Positions 9,750-18,142 of a DNA stretch of 64,000 nucleotides are shown in pieces. Every line of letters starts with the position of its first letter. The first letter of the stretch is position 1. The stretch lies in contig CAMFII010000007.1 of NCBI GenBank assembly GCA_945952585.1, positions 170,627 to 234,626 on the forward strand. Direction: 5' to 3'. A program made the translations under genes and the position numbers. The notes beneath the pieces are model-generated. The model worked only from the letters and a program-made list of their open reading frames with translations. It was not told the DNA's origin and ran no database searches. Source of the DNA: an uncultured Rhodobacter sp. (GTDB lineage: Bacteria > Pseudomonadota > Alphaproteobacteria > Rhodobacterales > Rhodobacteraceae).

Positions 9750-10196
9750 ATGTTCGATGAATTTCACGGACCCGGCGCGCTGGACTGGAATGGCGTGCTC
9801 TACCGCGTCCTGCTTTCGGCCGCCGATACGGGCGGTGCCCTGTCGGTCGTGGACAGTTGGTGCCCGGCCGGCGAAGGCCCGCCCCGCCATGTCCATGATG
9901 CCGAAGACGAGGCCTTCCTTGTCATCTCGGGCCGGATGCGCTTTTGGCTCGACGGCGTTCTGAGCGAAAAAGGCCCAGGCGAAACCGTGTTCATTCCCCG
10001 CGGCCACGAGCACACGTTCCAGGTGACCGAGGATGGGCCCGCGCGCCATCTCGTCATCCTGACGCCCGGCGGCTTCGAAGGGTTCTTTGCCGACATGGCG
10101 GCGGCTCACTACCAGATCCCGCGCGACATGGGGCCGATCATGGACTCTGCCGCCCGCCACAACCTGCGCTTCACCGGCCCGCCGATCGGCGCCTGA
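9750..10196 (+). CDS. cupin-domain protein
   Basis: A 148-residue single-domain cupin. Motif 1 is RHVHDAEDEAFLVISG (two histidines and a glutamate as metal ligands) near residue 47, and motif 2 is PRGHEHTF (third histidine) near 85. Such proteins bind Fe, Mn or Zn and act as dioxygenases, isomerases or small-molecule sensors; no specific reaction can be read here. The ATG at 9750 has a GGAG site 8 nt upstream. It starts a co-directional set (cupin, GST-like, ThDP enzyme) with short gaps, divergent from a LysR gene, suggesting an inducible catabolic operon. Confidence 0.85.
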   Translation: MFDEFHGPGALDWNGVLYRVLLSAADTGGALSVVDSWCPAGEGPPRHVHDAEDEAFLVISGRMRFWLDGVLSEKGPGETVFIPRGHEHTFQVTEDGPARHLVILTPGGFEGFFADMAAAHYQIPRDMGPIMDSAARHNLRFTGPPIGA

Positions 10197-10209
10197 CACG
10201 AGAGGGACC

Positions 10210-11007
10210 ATGACGACCGCGACCCGACACATCGTCTACCACATCCCCGTCTGCCCGTTTTCCCAAAGGCTCGAGATCCTGCTCGAACTGAAGGGCGCGC
10301 GTGGGGCTGTGGAGTTCCACACCGTCGATATCACCAGACCCCGCGACCCGGAACTTTTGCGCAAGGCAAACGGCACGACCGCCCTGCCGATGATGGAACT
10401 GCCCGATGGCCGGATCCTGAAGGAAAGCCTGGTCCTGCTCGACTACCTCGATGAAACCCTGCCCGGTGGCCTGATCCGCCGGGCCGACCCCTACGACCGC
10501 GCGGTCGAGCGAATGCTGATCGCGAAAGAGGGACCCTTCGCCACGCAGGGCTACATCTTCGTGATGAACGGCGATCCGGCGACGCGTGCGGCGCATCGGG
10601 CGAAGATGGATGCGCTCTGGCGCGACCTGGACGCCTTCCTTGTCCAGCACAATCCTGACGGCGACTTCCTGTTCGATCGCTTCGGTCTGGCGGAGGCCGT
10701 CTTTACCCCGCTTTTCATGCGCTTCTGGTTCCTTGGTTATTACGAGGGCTACGACCTGCCCGCCGACGCGATCCGTGCCCGACGCTGGCGCAAGGCCTGT
10801 CTTGCTCATCCGGCCGCGCAGCAGGTCACGGAAGAGGAAATCGTCAAGGTTTACTATGACTACGCCCTGGGCGCAGGGAACGGGGCACTGGTGCCGGGCC
10901 GCGGACGCTCGAGCTTTGTCTTCTCGCCCGATTGGCGCGACCGGCCCTGGCCGCCGCGCGACAAGTACGCGGCGCGGGCGAGCGACGCCGAACTCGGGCT
11001 CGCCTGA
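10210..11007 (+). CDS. glutathione S-transferase-like protein
   Basis: A 265-residue protein with an N-terminal thioredoxin-fold domain (IVYHIPVCPFSQRLEI, where CPFS occupies the usual redox/GSH site near residue 15; cis-Pro in TTALPMMEL near 60; glutathione gamma-Glu contact in KESLVLLDYLDE) and an all-helical C-terminal domain. It resembles omega/beta-like GSTs with a catalytic Cys or Ser. The last 35 residues, rich in Arg, Trp and Pro, extend beyond the common GST length. It lies 13 bp after the cupin gene and before a ThDP enzyme, so a glutathione-dependent step in a small catabolic route is a reasonable inference. Confidence 0.82.
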   Translation: MTTATRHIVYHIPVCPFSQRLEILLELKGARGAVEFHTVDITRPRDPELLRKANGTTALPMMELPDGRILKESLVLLDYLDETLPGGLIRRADPYDRAVERMLIAKEGPFATQGYIFVMNGDPATRAAHRAKMDALWRDLDAFLVQHNPDGDFLFDRFGLAEAVFTPLFMRFWFLGYYEGYDLPADAIRARRWRKACLAHPAAQQVTEEEIVKVYYDYALGAGNGALVPGRGRSSFVFSPDWRDRPWPPRDKYAARASDAELGLA

Positions 11008-11075
11008 CGGGCCTTGGGGTTGCATCCGGCTGCAGCAGGGTCCAGCCTCGCCGCAGGTCGGGATGGAGGCATTGC

Positions 11076-12626
11076 ATGAACGGGGCAGAGACGCTGGCGG
11101 ATACGCTGCTGGCGAGCGGGGTGACTGTCTGTTTTGCCAACCCCGGCACGTCGGAGATGCACTTCGTCTCGGCGCTGGATGCCCGGCCCGAGATGCGCTG
11201 CATCCTCTGCCTGTTCGAAGGCGGCGTGACCGGTGCGGCGGACGCCTATTTCCGCATGTCGGGGCAGGTCGCGGCAACGCTTCTTCACCTTGCGCCCGGC
11301 TTCGCCAACGGCATCGCCAACCTCCACAATGCGCGGAAGGCCGGCAGCGGCGTGCTGAACGTGATGGGCGACCATGCGAGCTATCACCTGAAATTCGAAA
11401 CCCCGCTCAAGGGCGATACCGAGGCGATGAGCCGCACCGTCTCGCACTGGACCCGCAAGGCCGAAGATGCCGGATCAGTGGCGCGTGACGGGGCCGAGGC
11501 GGTGCGCGCGGCCCGCAGCGCCAACGGCCAGATCGCCACGCTGATCCTGCCCGCTGATGCGGCCTGGAGCGAGGCCTCCGGTCAAGCGGTGGCGGCCCCG
11601 CCGCCCGCCTTGCCACGCCCGAGCCAGGACCAGATCTCGGCGGCGGCACGGGCGCTGCAGGCGCCGGGGGCCGTCCTGTTCCTCGATGGCGCGGTGCTGC
11701 GGCCCGAACACAGCCTTTGGGCGGTGCGGGTGCAGAAGGCCACGGGCTGCCGGCTGATGACGCATTACCTCGCGGGGCGCATCCCCCGTGGGGAAGGCGC
11801 GCCCCGGATCCAGCGCCTCAGCTACCGAATCGACGACGCGCGGGCGGACCTGAAGGGTGTGCCGGAACTGGTGCTCCTCGGCGCGAGCCGGCCAGCCGGG
11901 TTCTTCGCCTATCCGGGCAAGCCGAGCCTGTCGGAAGACCCGTCCTCGCGCGTGACCGAGCTGTGCACGGCCGAGATGGACACGGTCTGGACCCTGCAGG
12001 CGCTGTCGGTGGAGCTTGGCGCGGAGGCGCTCGCGGTGACGCCCGCCGACCTGCAGCCATACGAGCCGTCGTCCCTGCCCGCCGGCCCGATCACGCCTGC
12101 GGCCATCGGCCAGGCGCTGGCGGCGCTGATGCCGTCCGGCACTGTGGTGGTAGACGAGGCGATCACCGCCTCCGGACCGATCGCGGCGGCAACCGACAAG
12201 GCGCGCGCGCATGACTGGCTGAACGTCACGGGCGGCGCGATCGGCTTCGGCCTGCCGGCTGCGGTGGGCGCGGCGGTGGCCTGCCCCGACCGCCGGGTGC
12301 TGGCGCTGCAGGCCGACGGCTCGGCCATGTACACGCTGCAATCGCTCTGGACCATGGCGCGGGAGGAACTGGACGTGACCGTGGTCCTCCTCGCCAACCG
12401 CGGCTACCAGATCCTGCGGCTCGAGATGCTGAACCTCGGCCTGCCCCCCGCCGGCGGCAACGCCCGCCGGATGGTCGACGTGGCGGGACCGGAGCTCGAC
12501 TGGGTGGCGCTGGCCAAGGGTCACGGGGTCGAGGCCGTCCGGGTGACGGACATGGATGGCTTCAACACCGCGCTCGCGGCGGGGCTGGGGCGGAAAGGGC
12601 CGTATCTGATCGAGGCGGTGCTCTAG
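11076..12626 (+). CDS. thiamine diphosphate-dependent enzyme, acetolactate synthase large subunit-like
   Basis: A 516-residue three-domain ThDP enzyme. The N-terminal Pyr domain shows FANPGTSEMHF and the cofactor-activating Glu in CLFEGGVTGAADA near residue 50. A central Rossmann-like domain follows, then a C-terminal PP domain with the Mg/ThDP motif starting ADGSAMY near 411 and ending in ANRGY. It resembles the IlvB-like and benzoylformate decarboxylase-like group, usually annotated acetolactate synthase but without a regulatory subunit; true acetolactate synthesis is unlikely given the missing ilvH partner. The ATG at 11076 has a GGAGG site. It is the last gene of the cupin-GST cluster. 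Confidence 0.85.
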   Translation: MNGAETLADTLLASGVTVCFANPGTSEMHFVSALDARPEMRCILCLFEGGVTGAADAYFRMSGQVAATLLHLAPGFANGIANLHNARKAGSGVLNVMGDHASYHLKFETPLKGDTEAMSRTVSHWTRKAEDAGSVARDGAEAVRAARSANGQIATLILPADAAWSEASGQAVAAPPPALPRPSQDQISAAARALQAPGAVLFLDGAVLRPEHSLWAVRVQKATGCRLMTHYLAGRIPRGEGAPRIQRLSYRIDDARADLKGVPELVLLGASRPAGFFAYPGKPSLSEDPSSRVTELCTAEMDTVWTLQALSVELGAEALAVTPADLQPYEPSSLPAGPITPAAIGQALAALMPSGTVVVDEAITASGPIAAATDKARAHDWLNVTGGAIGFGLPAAVGAAVACPDRRVLALQADGSAMYTLQSLWTMAREELDVTVVLLANRGYQILRLEMLNLGLPPAGGNARRMVDVAGPELDWVALAKGHGVEAVRVTDMDGFNTALAAGLGRKGPYLIEAVL

Positions 12627-12729
12627 GCTGCCTGCTCGTGCGCCATGCGCCGCCTTAATCGTTAGGAACCCGGAAAGGGGAACCGGGCCAGCATTCCGGG
12701 TGAAATGTCATGCCCGGGGGGGCCGCAAC

Positions 12730-12760
12730 TTGACTTGTAACTACAATATGTGGTTACAAT
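12730..12760 (+). promoter_or_regulatory. palindromic operator and putative promoter of brnTA
   Basis: A near-perfect 21-bp inverted repeat, GTAACTACA-ATA-TGTGGTTAC (12737-12757, one mismatch), lies just upstream of the toxin gene. A TTGACT hexamer at 12730-12735 and TACAAT at 12755-12760 flank or overlap it, with a 19-bp spacer, longer than ideal. The position fits autorepression by BrnA, which is known to bind its own promoter through its ribbon-helix-helix domain; the site itself is my inference. Confidence 0.55.
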
Positions 12761-12764
12761 AGCC

Positions 12765-13055
12765 GTGATCTTCGAATGGGATCCGGCGAAGGACGCCGCA
12801 AACATTGCCAAGCACGGGGTCGGTTTCGCGGCCGCTTCCCGCATCTTCGAAGGGCCGGTCCTTACAGCCGAGGACCGGCGAAGCGACTACGGAGAGAGGC
12901 GGTGGAACAGCATCGGGCGCGTCGCCGGCGTCGTGATCCTTGTGGTGACGCATACCGACAGGGCAGGGCGGGTCAGGATCATCTCGGCCCGGCCGGCCAA
13001 ACGTGCGGAAAGGGAACGCTATGAAGAAGCGATACGACCGGGAACTGAGCCTTAA
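12765..13055 (+). CDS. brnT: BrnT-family type II toxin
   Basis: A 96-residue RelE-fold ribonuclease toxin of the BrnT family. Typical pieces are the N-terminal FEWDPAKDAANIAKHGVGF, the RIFEGPV segment and the C-terminal IISARPAKRAERERYE, which carries the conserved Arg/His/Tyr-type residues. GTG at 12765 is chosen because the alternative GTG at 12750 falls inside the operator palindrome. Its 3' end overlaps brnA by 35 bp, the standard toxin-first order of this family. It is known to arrest translation under stress by RNA cleavage. Confidence 0.88.
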   Translation: MIFEWDPAKDAANIAKHGVGFAAASRIFEGPVLTAEDRRSDYGERRWNSIGRVAGVVILVVTHTDRAGRVRIISARPAKRAERERYEEAIRPGTEP

Positions 13056-13281
13056 GGAGCTTGCTGCGCTGCCGGACGACCAGATCGACACGCGCGAGGT
13101 GCCGGACCTGGACGAAGCCTTCTGGAAAGCGGCCAAGCTGGTCAAGCCCGACCCCACCCAGCAGATCACGCTCAGGGTGAAGCGCTCGGTGCTGGAGGCC
13201 TACAAGGCGACCGGCAAGGGCTACCAGACCCGGATGAATGCGGTGCTGGAGAGCTATGCGAAGGTGTTGAGGAAGGGGTGA
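13021..13281 (+). CDS. brnA: BrnA-family antitoxin
   Basis: An 86-residue antitoxin. A charged N-terminal segment (MKKRYDREL) is followed by the TREVPDLDEAFW region that would wrap the toxin, then a C-terminal ribbon-helix-helix (QITLRVKRSVLEAYKATG, then MNAVLESYAKVL) that dimerises and binds DNA. It overlaps brnT by 35 bp and has its own ATG at 13021 behind GGAAAGGGA. It should neutralise BrnT and repress the operon at the palindrome 12737-12757. GC content here still matches the chromosome, unlike the next two genes. Confidence 0.88.
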   Translation: MKKRYDRELSLKELAALPDDQIDTREVPDLDEAFWKAAKLVKPDPTQQITLRVKRSVLEAYKATGKGYQTRMNAVLESYAKVLRKG

Positions 13282-13330
13282 TTTCAGTTCAATAGGTTAA
13301 CACATAAGCCACGCTTGGAATTGAGCCTAC

Positions 13331-13714
13331 TTATGGATGTAATTTGCCCCTAGATATGGCTTGACGTCTTAGCTCCTGAGACTTGGTCTTTTTCTCTCCA
13401 TTTGTCATATTTCCAAAATCCGCATGTGAGTGGTGAGGATTGTGTGGCAAGGGGCTTTCATAGCAGTCCACTACATAAGGCCCCTCAGAAAATTCTTGCG
13501 GCGTCAGTCCAAATACTGCTCCCGACGAAAGACCCATGGCAATGAAATCGTCGAAGGAATCCTTGGCTGTCGTCGTCGCTGAACGATCCATAGAAAGAAG
13601 ATTCTCATCTTTCTTTGTAGGGATGAATGCAAGTCGACTAGGAAGGTCGTTTTCGATCCAACTGGGATGAACTTGCCGAAACTGAATCTCCGACTCGTCT
13701 TCAATCTTCTTCAT
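13331..13714 (-). CDS. uncharacterised protein, second gene of an AT-rich two-gene module
   Basis: 127 residues, not assigned to a named family. The N-terminal segment FRQVHPSWIENDLPSRLAF leads to IPTKKDENLLSMDRS and a TTAKDSFDDF stretch. From memory this resembles a recurring group of small uncharacterised accessory proteins with an HPSFVQ...PTPKD pattern. A His cluster, PHNPHHSHADFGN, follows near residue 95 and might bind metal; the C-terminus is basic. The ATG at 13714 overlaps the upstream gene by 14 bp with no clear Shine-Dalgarno, so it is probably translationally coupled (GTG at 13723 is an alternative). Base composition is clearly AT-richer than the neighbours, which suggests recent transfer. 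Confidence 0.7.
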   Translation of the reverse strand: MKKIEDESEIQFRQVHPSWIENDLPSRLAFIPTKKDENLLSMDRSATTTAKDSFDDFIAMGLSSGAVFGLTPQEFSEGPYVVDCYESPLPHNPHHSHADFGNMTNGEKKTKSQELRRQAISRGKLHP

Positions 13715-14840
13715 TTGCAACACCAGTCATTTTGTCAAAGGCAGCAAAGAATTCGGCATTAAAGCCCGGAAAATCTTTAGCCTCTGACACTGCACCATTT
13801 GGCGAGCTCCCATCTATTTCTAGTCGCCCATCAGGAAAAATTTCTACAGCGAAGCTCCAATCGGCAATGTCAAACTCGATTGATACACCTCCATCTTCGG
13901 TCGGGAAGATATGAAAGAGTTTGGCTAGATCAGCTCGGGCAAATATCAACTGAGTGGCGCGCATGCCCGCAAGATGAACGAGTTGCTCTCCGTGATCCTC
14001 TCCCAGCCAACCTTTTTCATTTCTAGAGATTTCCTGAAGCCGAGTTAGGCACCTCTTGACGTGTTCATCATATGGCCGAACAAGATCAACGGAGTGAACC
14101 TCTTCAATTGCACTAATTTCATCATGTGCATCTAAAGCAATTGAGATTGAGAATTCTACTGGGGAATGTAAATTTCCGTCGAACTGTTCCGCAGGCATCG
14201 AAACACCATCCAGATCGACGCGAATCTCACCAAACCTTTCTGTTTGAACCTGAATAGTGTTGTGAGTTGCATCAATACCTGTCAGGATTCCGACATCCTC
14301 ATACTGTATAGTGTAGGTTTCACGAATTCTGGTGAGAAGTTGCTTTCTTTTGTGTTGATCTAGGCTCACCACATTTCCGTCTTCGTGATTCTTGCCGACG
14401 AACTCTATTCGCTCGTCATCTCTGATATTGGCGCCAAATTTTGACAACGCCCGAATTGCATCCTGTGGAAGAGCTTTTGGATACTTATCGATTGATGCAT
14501 CTTTGAATATTTCAACGGCTCTGATATAGGCTTTTCCCACAATTCCTTGCATCTTGTTCCCAATATTGGGAAGATTTTGCTGCGCCACGTCGAGCTCCAA
14601 TTCCAAGACTGGAATGGCGCTTCCATCTCTAATCTCTGTCAGTGCGAAAGCGATACTCCTGTCAAATCCTTGTGGCACTCGCTTCCTGTCGGGGTTTTTT
14701 TGCCGAAAATCCTGTTTGGCGAGTGCTGCAATGAGGTCGCGAAGTGCTGGCAGATCTGACAACACATCAACGGGAAGGCGAGCACCCTTATAACGGTCAC
14801 CGACGTAGCGCAGGCACAATGAGCTTTCCAGATCGTCCAT
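13701..14840 (-). CDS. uncharacterised protein, first gene of an AT-rich two-gene module
   Basis: 379 residues with no membrane segment or signal peptide and no motif I can name. The N-terminal third is mixed alpha/beta (ESSLCLRYVG, DLPALRDLIAALAK). A middle stretch, VGILTGIDATHNTIQVQT with RFGEIRVDLDG, looks like a small beta-barrel. The C-terminal part contains PTEDGGVSIEFDIADW, a beta-rich block seen in accessory proteins of unknown function. The ATG at 14840 follows TGAGG at 9 nt; an upstream TTG at 14888 is less likely. It overlaps the next gene by 14 bp. Base use is AT-rich, as in its partner, unlike the flanking chromosome. Confidence 0.72.
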   Translation of the reverse strand: MDDLESSLCLRYVGDRYKGARLPVDVLSDLPALRDLIAALAKQDFRQKNPDRKRVPQGFDRSIAFALTEIRDGSAIPVLELELDVAQQNLPNIGNKMQGIVGKAYIRAVEIFKDASIDKYPKALPQDAIRALSKFGANIRDDERIEFVGKNHEDGNVVSLDQHKRKQLLTRIRETYTIQYEDVGILTGIDATHNTIQVQTERFGEIRVDLDGVSMPAEQFDGNLHSPVEFSISIALDAHDEISAIEEVHSVDLVRPYDEHVKRCLTRLQEISRNEKGWLGEDHGEQLVHLAGMRATQLIFARADLAKLFHIFPTEDGGVSIEFDIADWSFAVEIFPDGRLEIDGSSPNGAVSEAKDFPGFNAEFFAAFDKMTGVANEED

Positions 14841-14921
14841 TTGCAAATGCCTCACAACTTTTGGCTTGGCGGTCAAGGGCTGACTCAACTCTGGGCATAC
14901 TTTTGACGCATCTGCGCCGTC

Positions 14922-16040
14922 TCACCCCACCTGTATCACACCATTCTCCCTCAAATAAACCACCACACCCACCACTACCGCCGCCGCCAGCACCGCCAGC
15001 ATGATCTTCCAAACCGAATAGGGCCGCTCGCCTTGGACCTCGCCGGTCTGGGCGTTGACGAGGAAGCGGTAGCTCTTGCCGTTGTACTTGTAGGCGGCAG
15101 ACCAGATCGGCAGGAGGATGTGCTTGAAGGTCTCGGCGGAATGGCGCGTCTCGACCGCCTCGATGCGCTGCTCGTCGCCACCGATGTCGCGGGCGACGTC
15201 GAGGCGGATGATCTGCTCCATCCGTGCCCGCGCCTCGGCATGACCGTCGCGGAGCGCGACGGTATAGCCCTCGGCCCCGAACCCGGCGAGGTAGTCTGGG
15301 CGGTAGGGGACGAGCGCGTTCAGGTCCCAAGGCGTCAGCTCGTCGCCCAGCCGCTTCGGCAGGCTGGTCGAGGCCATGACCAGAACGTCGTCGAAGCGCC
15401 GCGCGACCTGGCCCGAGACCGGATACCAGCGGATCTTGCGCACCTGCACCTGCCGCCGTTCGTTGCGGCCATTGACGTTCACCGTCACCCATTCGGTGTC
15501 GTAATAGGCGACCCCGCGCTGGCCGCGGTAGCGGCTGGCGGTGTCGGCATCGAAGGTCCAGAACGGCACATACATCCCGGCCAGCGCCCGGCCGCGGCGG
15601 GTGTATTCCACAAGCCCGTTCGGCGCGAACCAGAGGCGGCCCAGCCACTTGACCATCTCGGCCCGCGCCTGCGTCTCGGACAGGCGGAAGGGGATCAGTG
15701 CCTGCGGCTTGATAAGGCGGCTCGTGCCGGTATCGATGACGACAGGCGTCGCGCAGAACGGGCAGTCGGCGGCATGGGTGGCACCGTCGAAGGTCACGAC
15801 GGCCCCGCAGGAGGGGCAGTGGGCGGTCCGCACCTCGGTCATCTGGCTGGCGGGCAGGTCGTTGGCGAGGCCCGCGCGCAGGTCGTATTCGGTCAGGGCC
15901 GAGCGGCGCGAGGGCGTGTCGGCCTGCGGAATGCCCTGCACATGGCCGCAATAGGGGCAGACGAGTTCGGTCTGCCCGGGGGCGAAGCGCAGGTCCGCGC
16001 CGCAGCTTTCACAGGGAAAGCGGTGTTCTTCCTGCGGCAC
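14922..16040 (-). CDS. double zinc-ribbon protein with C-terminal membrane anchor (TFIIB-type zinc ribbon family)
   Basis: 372 residues. Two CxxC...CxxC zinc ribbons are visible: CESCGADLRF with CPYCGHVQG at residues 10-37, and CPSCGAVVTF with CPFCATPVV at about 74-95. A long beta-rich region follows with the FWTFDADTASRYRGQRG segment typical of this family, and a single hydrophobic helix (IMLAVLAAAVVVGVVVYL) sits at the extreme C-terminus. The function is unknown; related proteins are sometimes mis-called primosomal N' subunits. GTG at 16040 has a GGGAGG site. It is the last gene of the envelope operon, 12 bp after the SPFH gene. Confidence 0.82.
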   Translation of the reverse strand: MPQEEHRFPCESCGADLRFAPGQTELVCPYCGHVQGIPQADTPSRRSALTEYDLRAGLANDLPASQMTEVRTAHCPSCGAVVTFDGATHAADCPFCATPVVIDTGTSRLIKPQALIPFRLSETQARAEMVKWLGRLWFAPNGLVEYTRRGRALAGMYVPFWTFDADTASRYRGQRGVAYYDTEWVTVNVNGRNERRQVQVRKIRWYPVSGQVARRFDDVLVMASTSLPKRLGDELTPWDLNALVPYRPDYLAGFGAEGYTVALRDGHAEARARMEQIIRLDVARDIGGDEQRIEAVETRHSAETFKHILLPIWSAAYKYNGKSYRFLVNAQTGEVQGERPYSVWKIMLAVLAAAVVVGVVVYLRENGVIQVG

Positions 16041-16052
16041 GTCCGCCTCCCG

Positions 16053-17153
16053 TCAGGCCCCCGGCGGCAGGGGTGGCGGGGTCTGCGACAGGAGATCGGC
16101 GAGGGCCGTGTCCGACGCGGCCTTCCAGCCCTCCTGCCCGGCGGTCCAGACGAGGGTCTTCGCCGTCAGCGTGCCGTTGGCCGCCATCCCTGCCAGCTGC
16201 GACTGCGGGAAGGGGCCCTGCGTCGCGCCGTTGGCGGCGATGTGCCACTGGCGCTCGGCCGAGGGGGCGGGGGGCGGCGGTGGCGCGGCCGGGCCAGGGG
16301 CCGGGGCGGTGCCCCAGGGGCCACGCCGCGCCATCTCCATCCCCATGCCCGCGCCCATGCCCGTCGCCATGGCCGAGCCCGCGCCCGAGGCCGGGTTGTT
16401 CAGTGCTTCGGCCGCCGAGAACTCGGTGTATTTCGACAGGTCACCGGCGATGCCGGTTGAGGTCCGCTTGTCGAGCACTTTCTCAACTTCCTCGGGCAAG
16501 CTGATGTTCTCGATGTAGAATTCCGGCAGGATCAGCCCATATTCCGCGATCTGCGGCGCGATCGCCGTGGTGATGAGCTTGGACAGGTCCTTGGTGTTCG
16601 CCGCCATATCGAGCACCGGGATCTTCGACGAGGCGAGCACGCGGCCGACCTCCTGCAGGATCACGTTGCGGATCTGGAAGCTGATCTCGTCGGCGGTGAA
16701 TTCGCCATCGGTGCCGACGATCTCGGTCATGAAGCGGGCCGGGTCTGAGACGCGCATCGAATAGGTGCCGAAGGCGCGCAGGCGGATCGGGCCGAACTCC
16801 GGATCGCGGGTCATGATGGGGTTCTTGGTGCCCCATTTCTGGTCGTTGAAGCGCGTGGTGTTGATGAAATAGATCTCGGACTTGAACGGCGACTTGAAGC
16901 CGTGGTCCCAGTGCTGGAGCGTCGTCAGGATCGGCAGGTTGTTGGTCTCGAGCATGTAGAGACCGGGGCCGAAGGTGTCGGCCAGCTGCCCCTCGTGGAT
17001 GAAGACCGCCGCCTGCCCCTCGCGAACGGTCAGCTTCGCGCCATACTTGATCGCGTTGCCCCGGCGTTCAAAGCGCCAGACCATGGTGTCGCGTGTGTCA
17101 TCGGTCCATTCGATGACGTCGATGAATTCGCCTGTGAAGAAGCCGAGGACCAT
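16053..17153 (-). CDS. SPFH-domain protein with C-terminal GYF_2 domain (virion core protein-like)
   Basis: 366 residues. An N-terminal SPFH/band-7-like domain (about 30-240) includes FIHEGQLADTFGPGLYMLET and the long amphipathic helices after DMAANTKDL. A Gly/Met/Pro-rich linker (about 250-295) leads to a GYF_2 module (WHIAANGATQGPFPQSQLAG) near the C-terminus. There is no N-terminal membrane helix, so membrane association would be peripheral. Families of this type scaffold membrane microdomains. It sits between the DUF2927 lipoprotein and the zinc-ribbon protein in one leftward operon, so a joint role in a membrane complex is likely. Confidence 0.85.
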   Translation of the reverse strand: MVLGFFTGEFIDVIEWTDDTRDTMVWRFERRGNAIKYGAKLTVREGQAAVFIHEGQLADTFGPGLYMLETNNLPILTTLQHWDHGFKSPFKSEIYFINTTRFNDQKWGTKNPIMTRDPEFGPIRLRAFGTYSMRVSDPARFMTEIVGTDGEFTADEISFQIRNVILQEVGRVLASSKIPVLDMAANTKDLSKLITTAIAPQIAEYGLILPEFYIENISLPEEVEKVLDKRTSTGIAGDLSKYTEFSAAEALNNPASGAGSAMATGMGAGMGMEMARRGPWGTAPAPGPAAPPPPPAPSAERQWHIAANGATQGPFPQSQLAGMAANGTLTAKTLVWTAGQEGWKAASDTALADLLSQTPPPLPPGA

Positions 17154-17176
17154 CAGTCACTCCTCCGTTTTGACAA

Positions 17177-18124
17177 TCAACTGTTGCCACCAACCAGCTC
17201 GGTGGCGAGCGAATAGACAATCGGCCGCGCCTCGGCCTCGGTCATGCCGGTGCGCAGGCGCGGGTCATAGAGCATCTTCAGCATCAACTCGTCCTGCGGG
17301 GTGAGCAAGGCGAATTCCTCGTCATCGTTGAAGATCGACGGTCGGGCATCGGGGCTGTCATTGGCCAGGCCAAGGCCCTGCGTCACCTCTTCATGGATGC
17401 AGGACAATTCCATCAGGTCCGGATGCTCGGCCCGGATCACGGCCAGCGCGCGGGTATAGGCCGCCTGACCGTTCGGGGACATGGCATAGACCAGGCAATA
17501 GGTCGAAAGCGGCATGTCGGTCACGCCGCGCAACTCGGCGGAACTGAGGCCCGGCAGGATCGAGGAAAACGTGGGGCCCATGGCGCGGCGTTCGTCCTCG
17601 TCCACGACGAAGATGAAGAAGTTCGGAGATTCGTCGGTCATTAGGATCGGATGGCCGCTGATCCGCTGCAGCCGCTTCAGGAACGAGCCGATCATCGCCC
17701 GGTCGGTGGCCTGCCGTTCCTTGGGCACCGATGCACCGAAGTGCAGCGAAACCCGCACCGGTTCTTCCCACCGCCGCAACACGCTCGGCGTCGCGCGTTG
17801 GACCGGTCCAAGCGCGGACCGGGTATATTCGTCAAAGAGCGCGACACGGATGAAGTTCTCGGCCAGCATCGTGTCGGTGAAGGGCGCATCCTGGCTGCCG
17901 CCATCGGTCCGCATCAGGCCACGGGACAACAGGCTGTCCTGTATCTGGGCGTAATAGGCCTGAACCCGCTTGCTTTCGGCTGTTTGGGGCTTCGGCTGTT
18001 GTTCTTCCTGCGGCGGCGGTGGCGGGGCAGAGACGGGCGCCGGAGGCGGCGTGACGCATCCCGCCAACGCCATCAGGACGATGAGGCCGGTTGCCCTGAA
18101 AAGCCGCAGATGCGAGGCGATCAT
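17177..18124 (-). CDS. DUF2927 lipoprotein, putative metzincin-like peptidase
   Basis: 315 residues with a lipoprotein signal (hydrophobic stretch LIVLMALAGC, Cys at about 22), a Pro/Gln-rich spacer, and a DUF2927 domain. Within the domain CIHEEVTQGLGLAND near residue 245 has an HEExxQ-type helix, with the motif's downstream Gly and Asp resembling a zinc-peptidase active site. One expected His ligand is replaced by Gln, so catalysis is unproven. It would be anchored in the outer or inner membrane facing the periplasm. It lies 18 bp after telA and 23 bp before the SPFH gene. Confidence 0.82.
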   Translation of the reverse strand: MIASHLRLFRATGLIVLMALAGCVTPPPAPVSAPPPPPQEEQQPKPQTAESKRVQAYYAQIQDSLLSRGLMRTDGGSQDAPFTDTMLAENFIRVALFDEYTRSALGPVQRATPSVLRRWEEPVRVSLHFGASVPKERQATDRAMIGSFLKRLQRISGHPILMTDESPNFFIFVVDEDERRAMGPTFSSILPGLSSAELRGVTDMPLSTYCLVYAMSPNGQAAYTRALAVIRAEHPDLMELSCIHEEVTQGLGLANDSPDARPSIFNDDEEFALLTPQDELMLKMLYDPRLRTGMTEAEARPIVYSLATELVGGNS

Positions 18125-18142
18125 GATGGACGCTGGCCCCCT

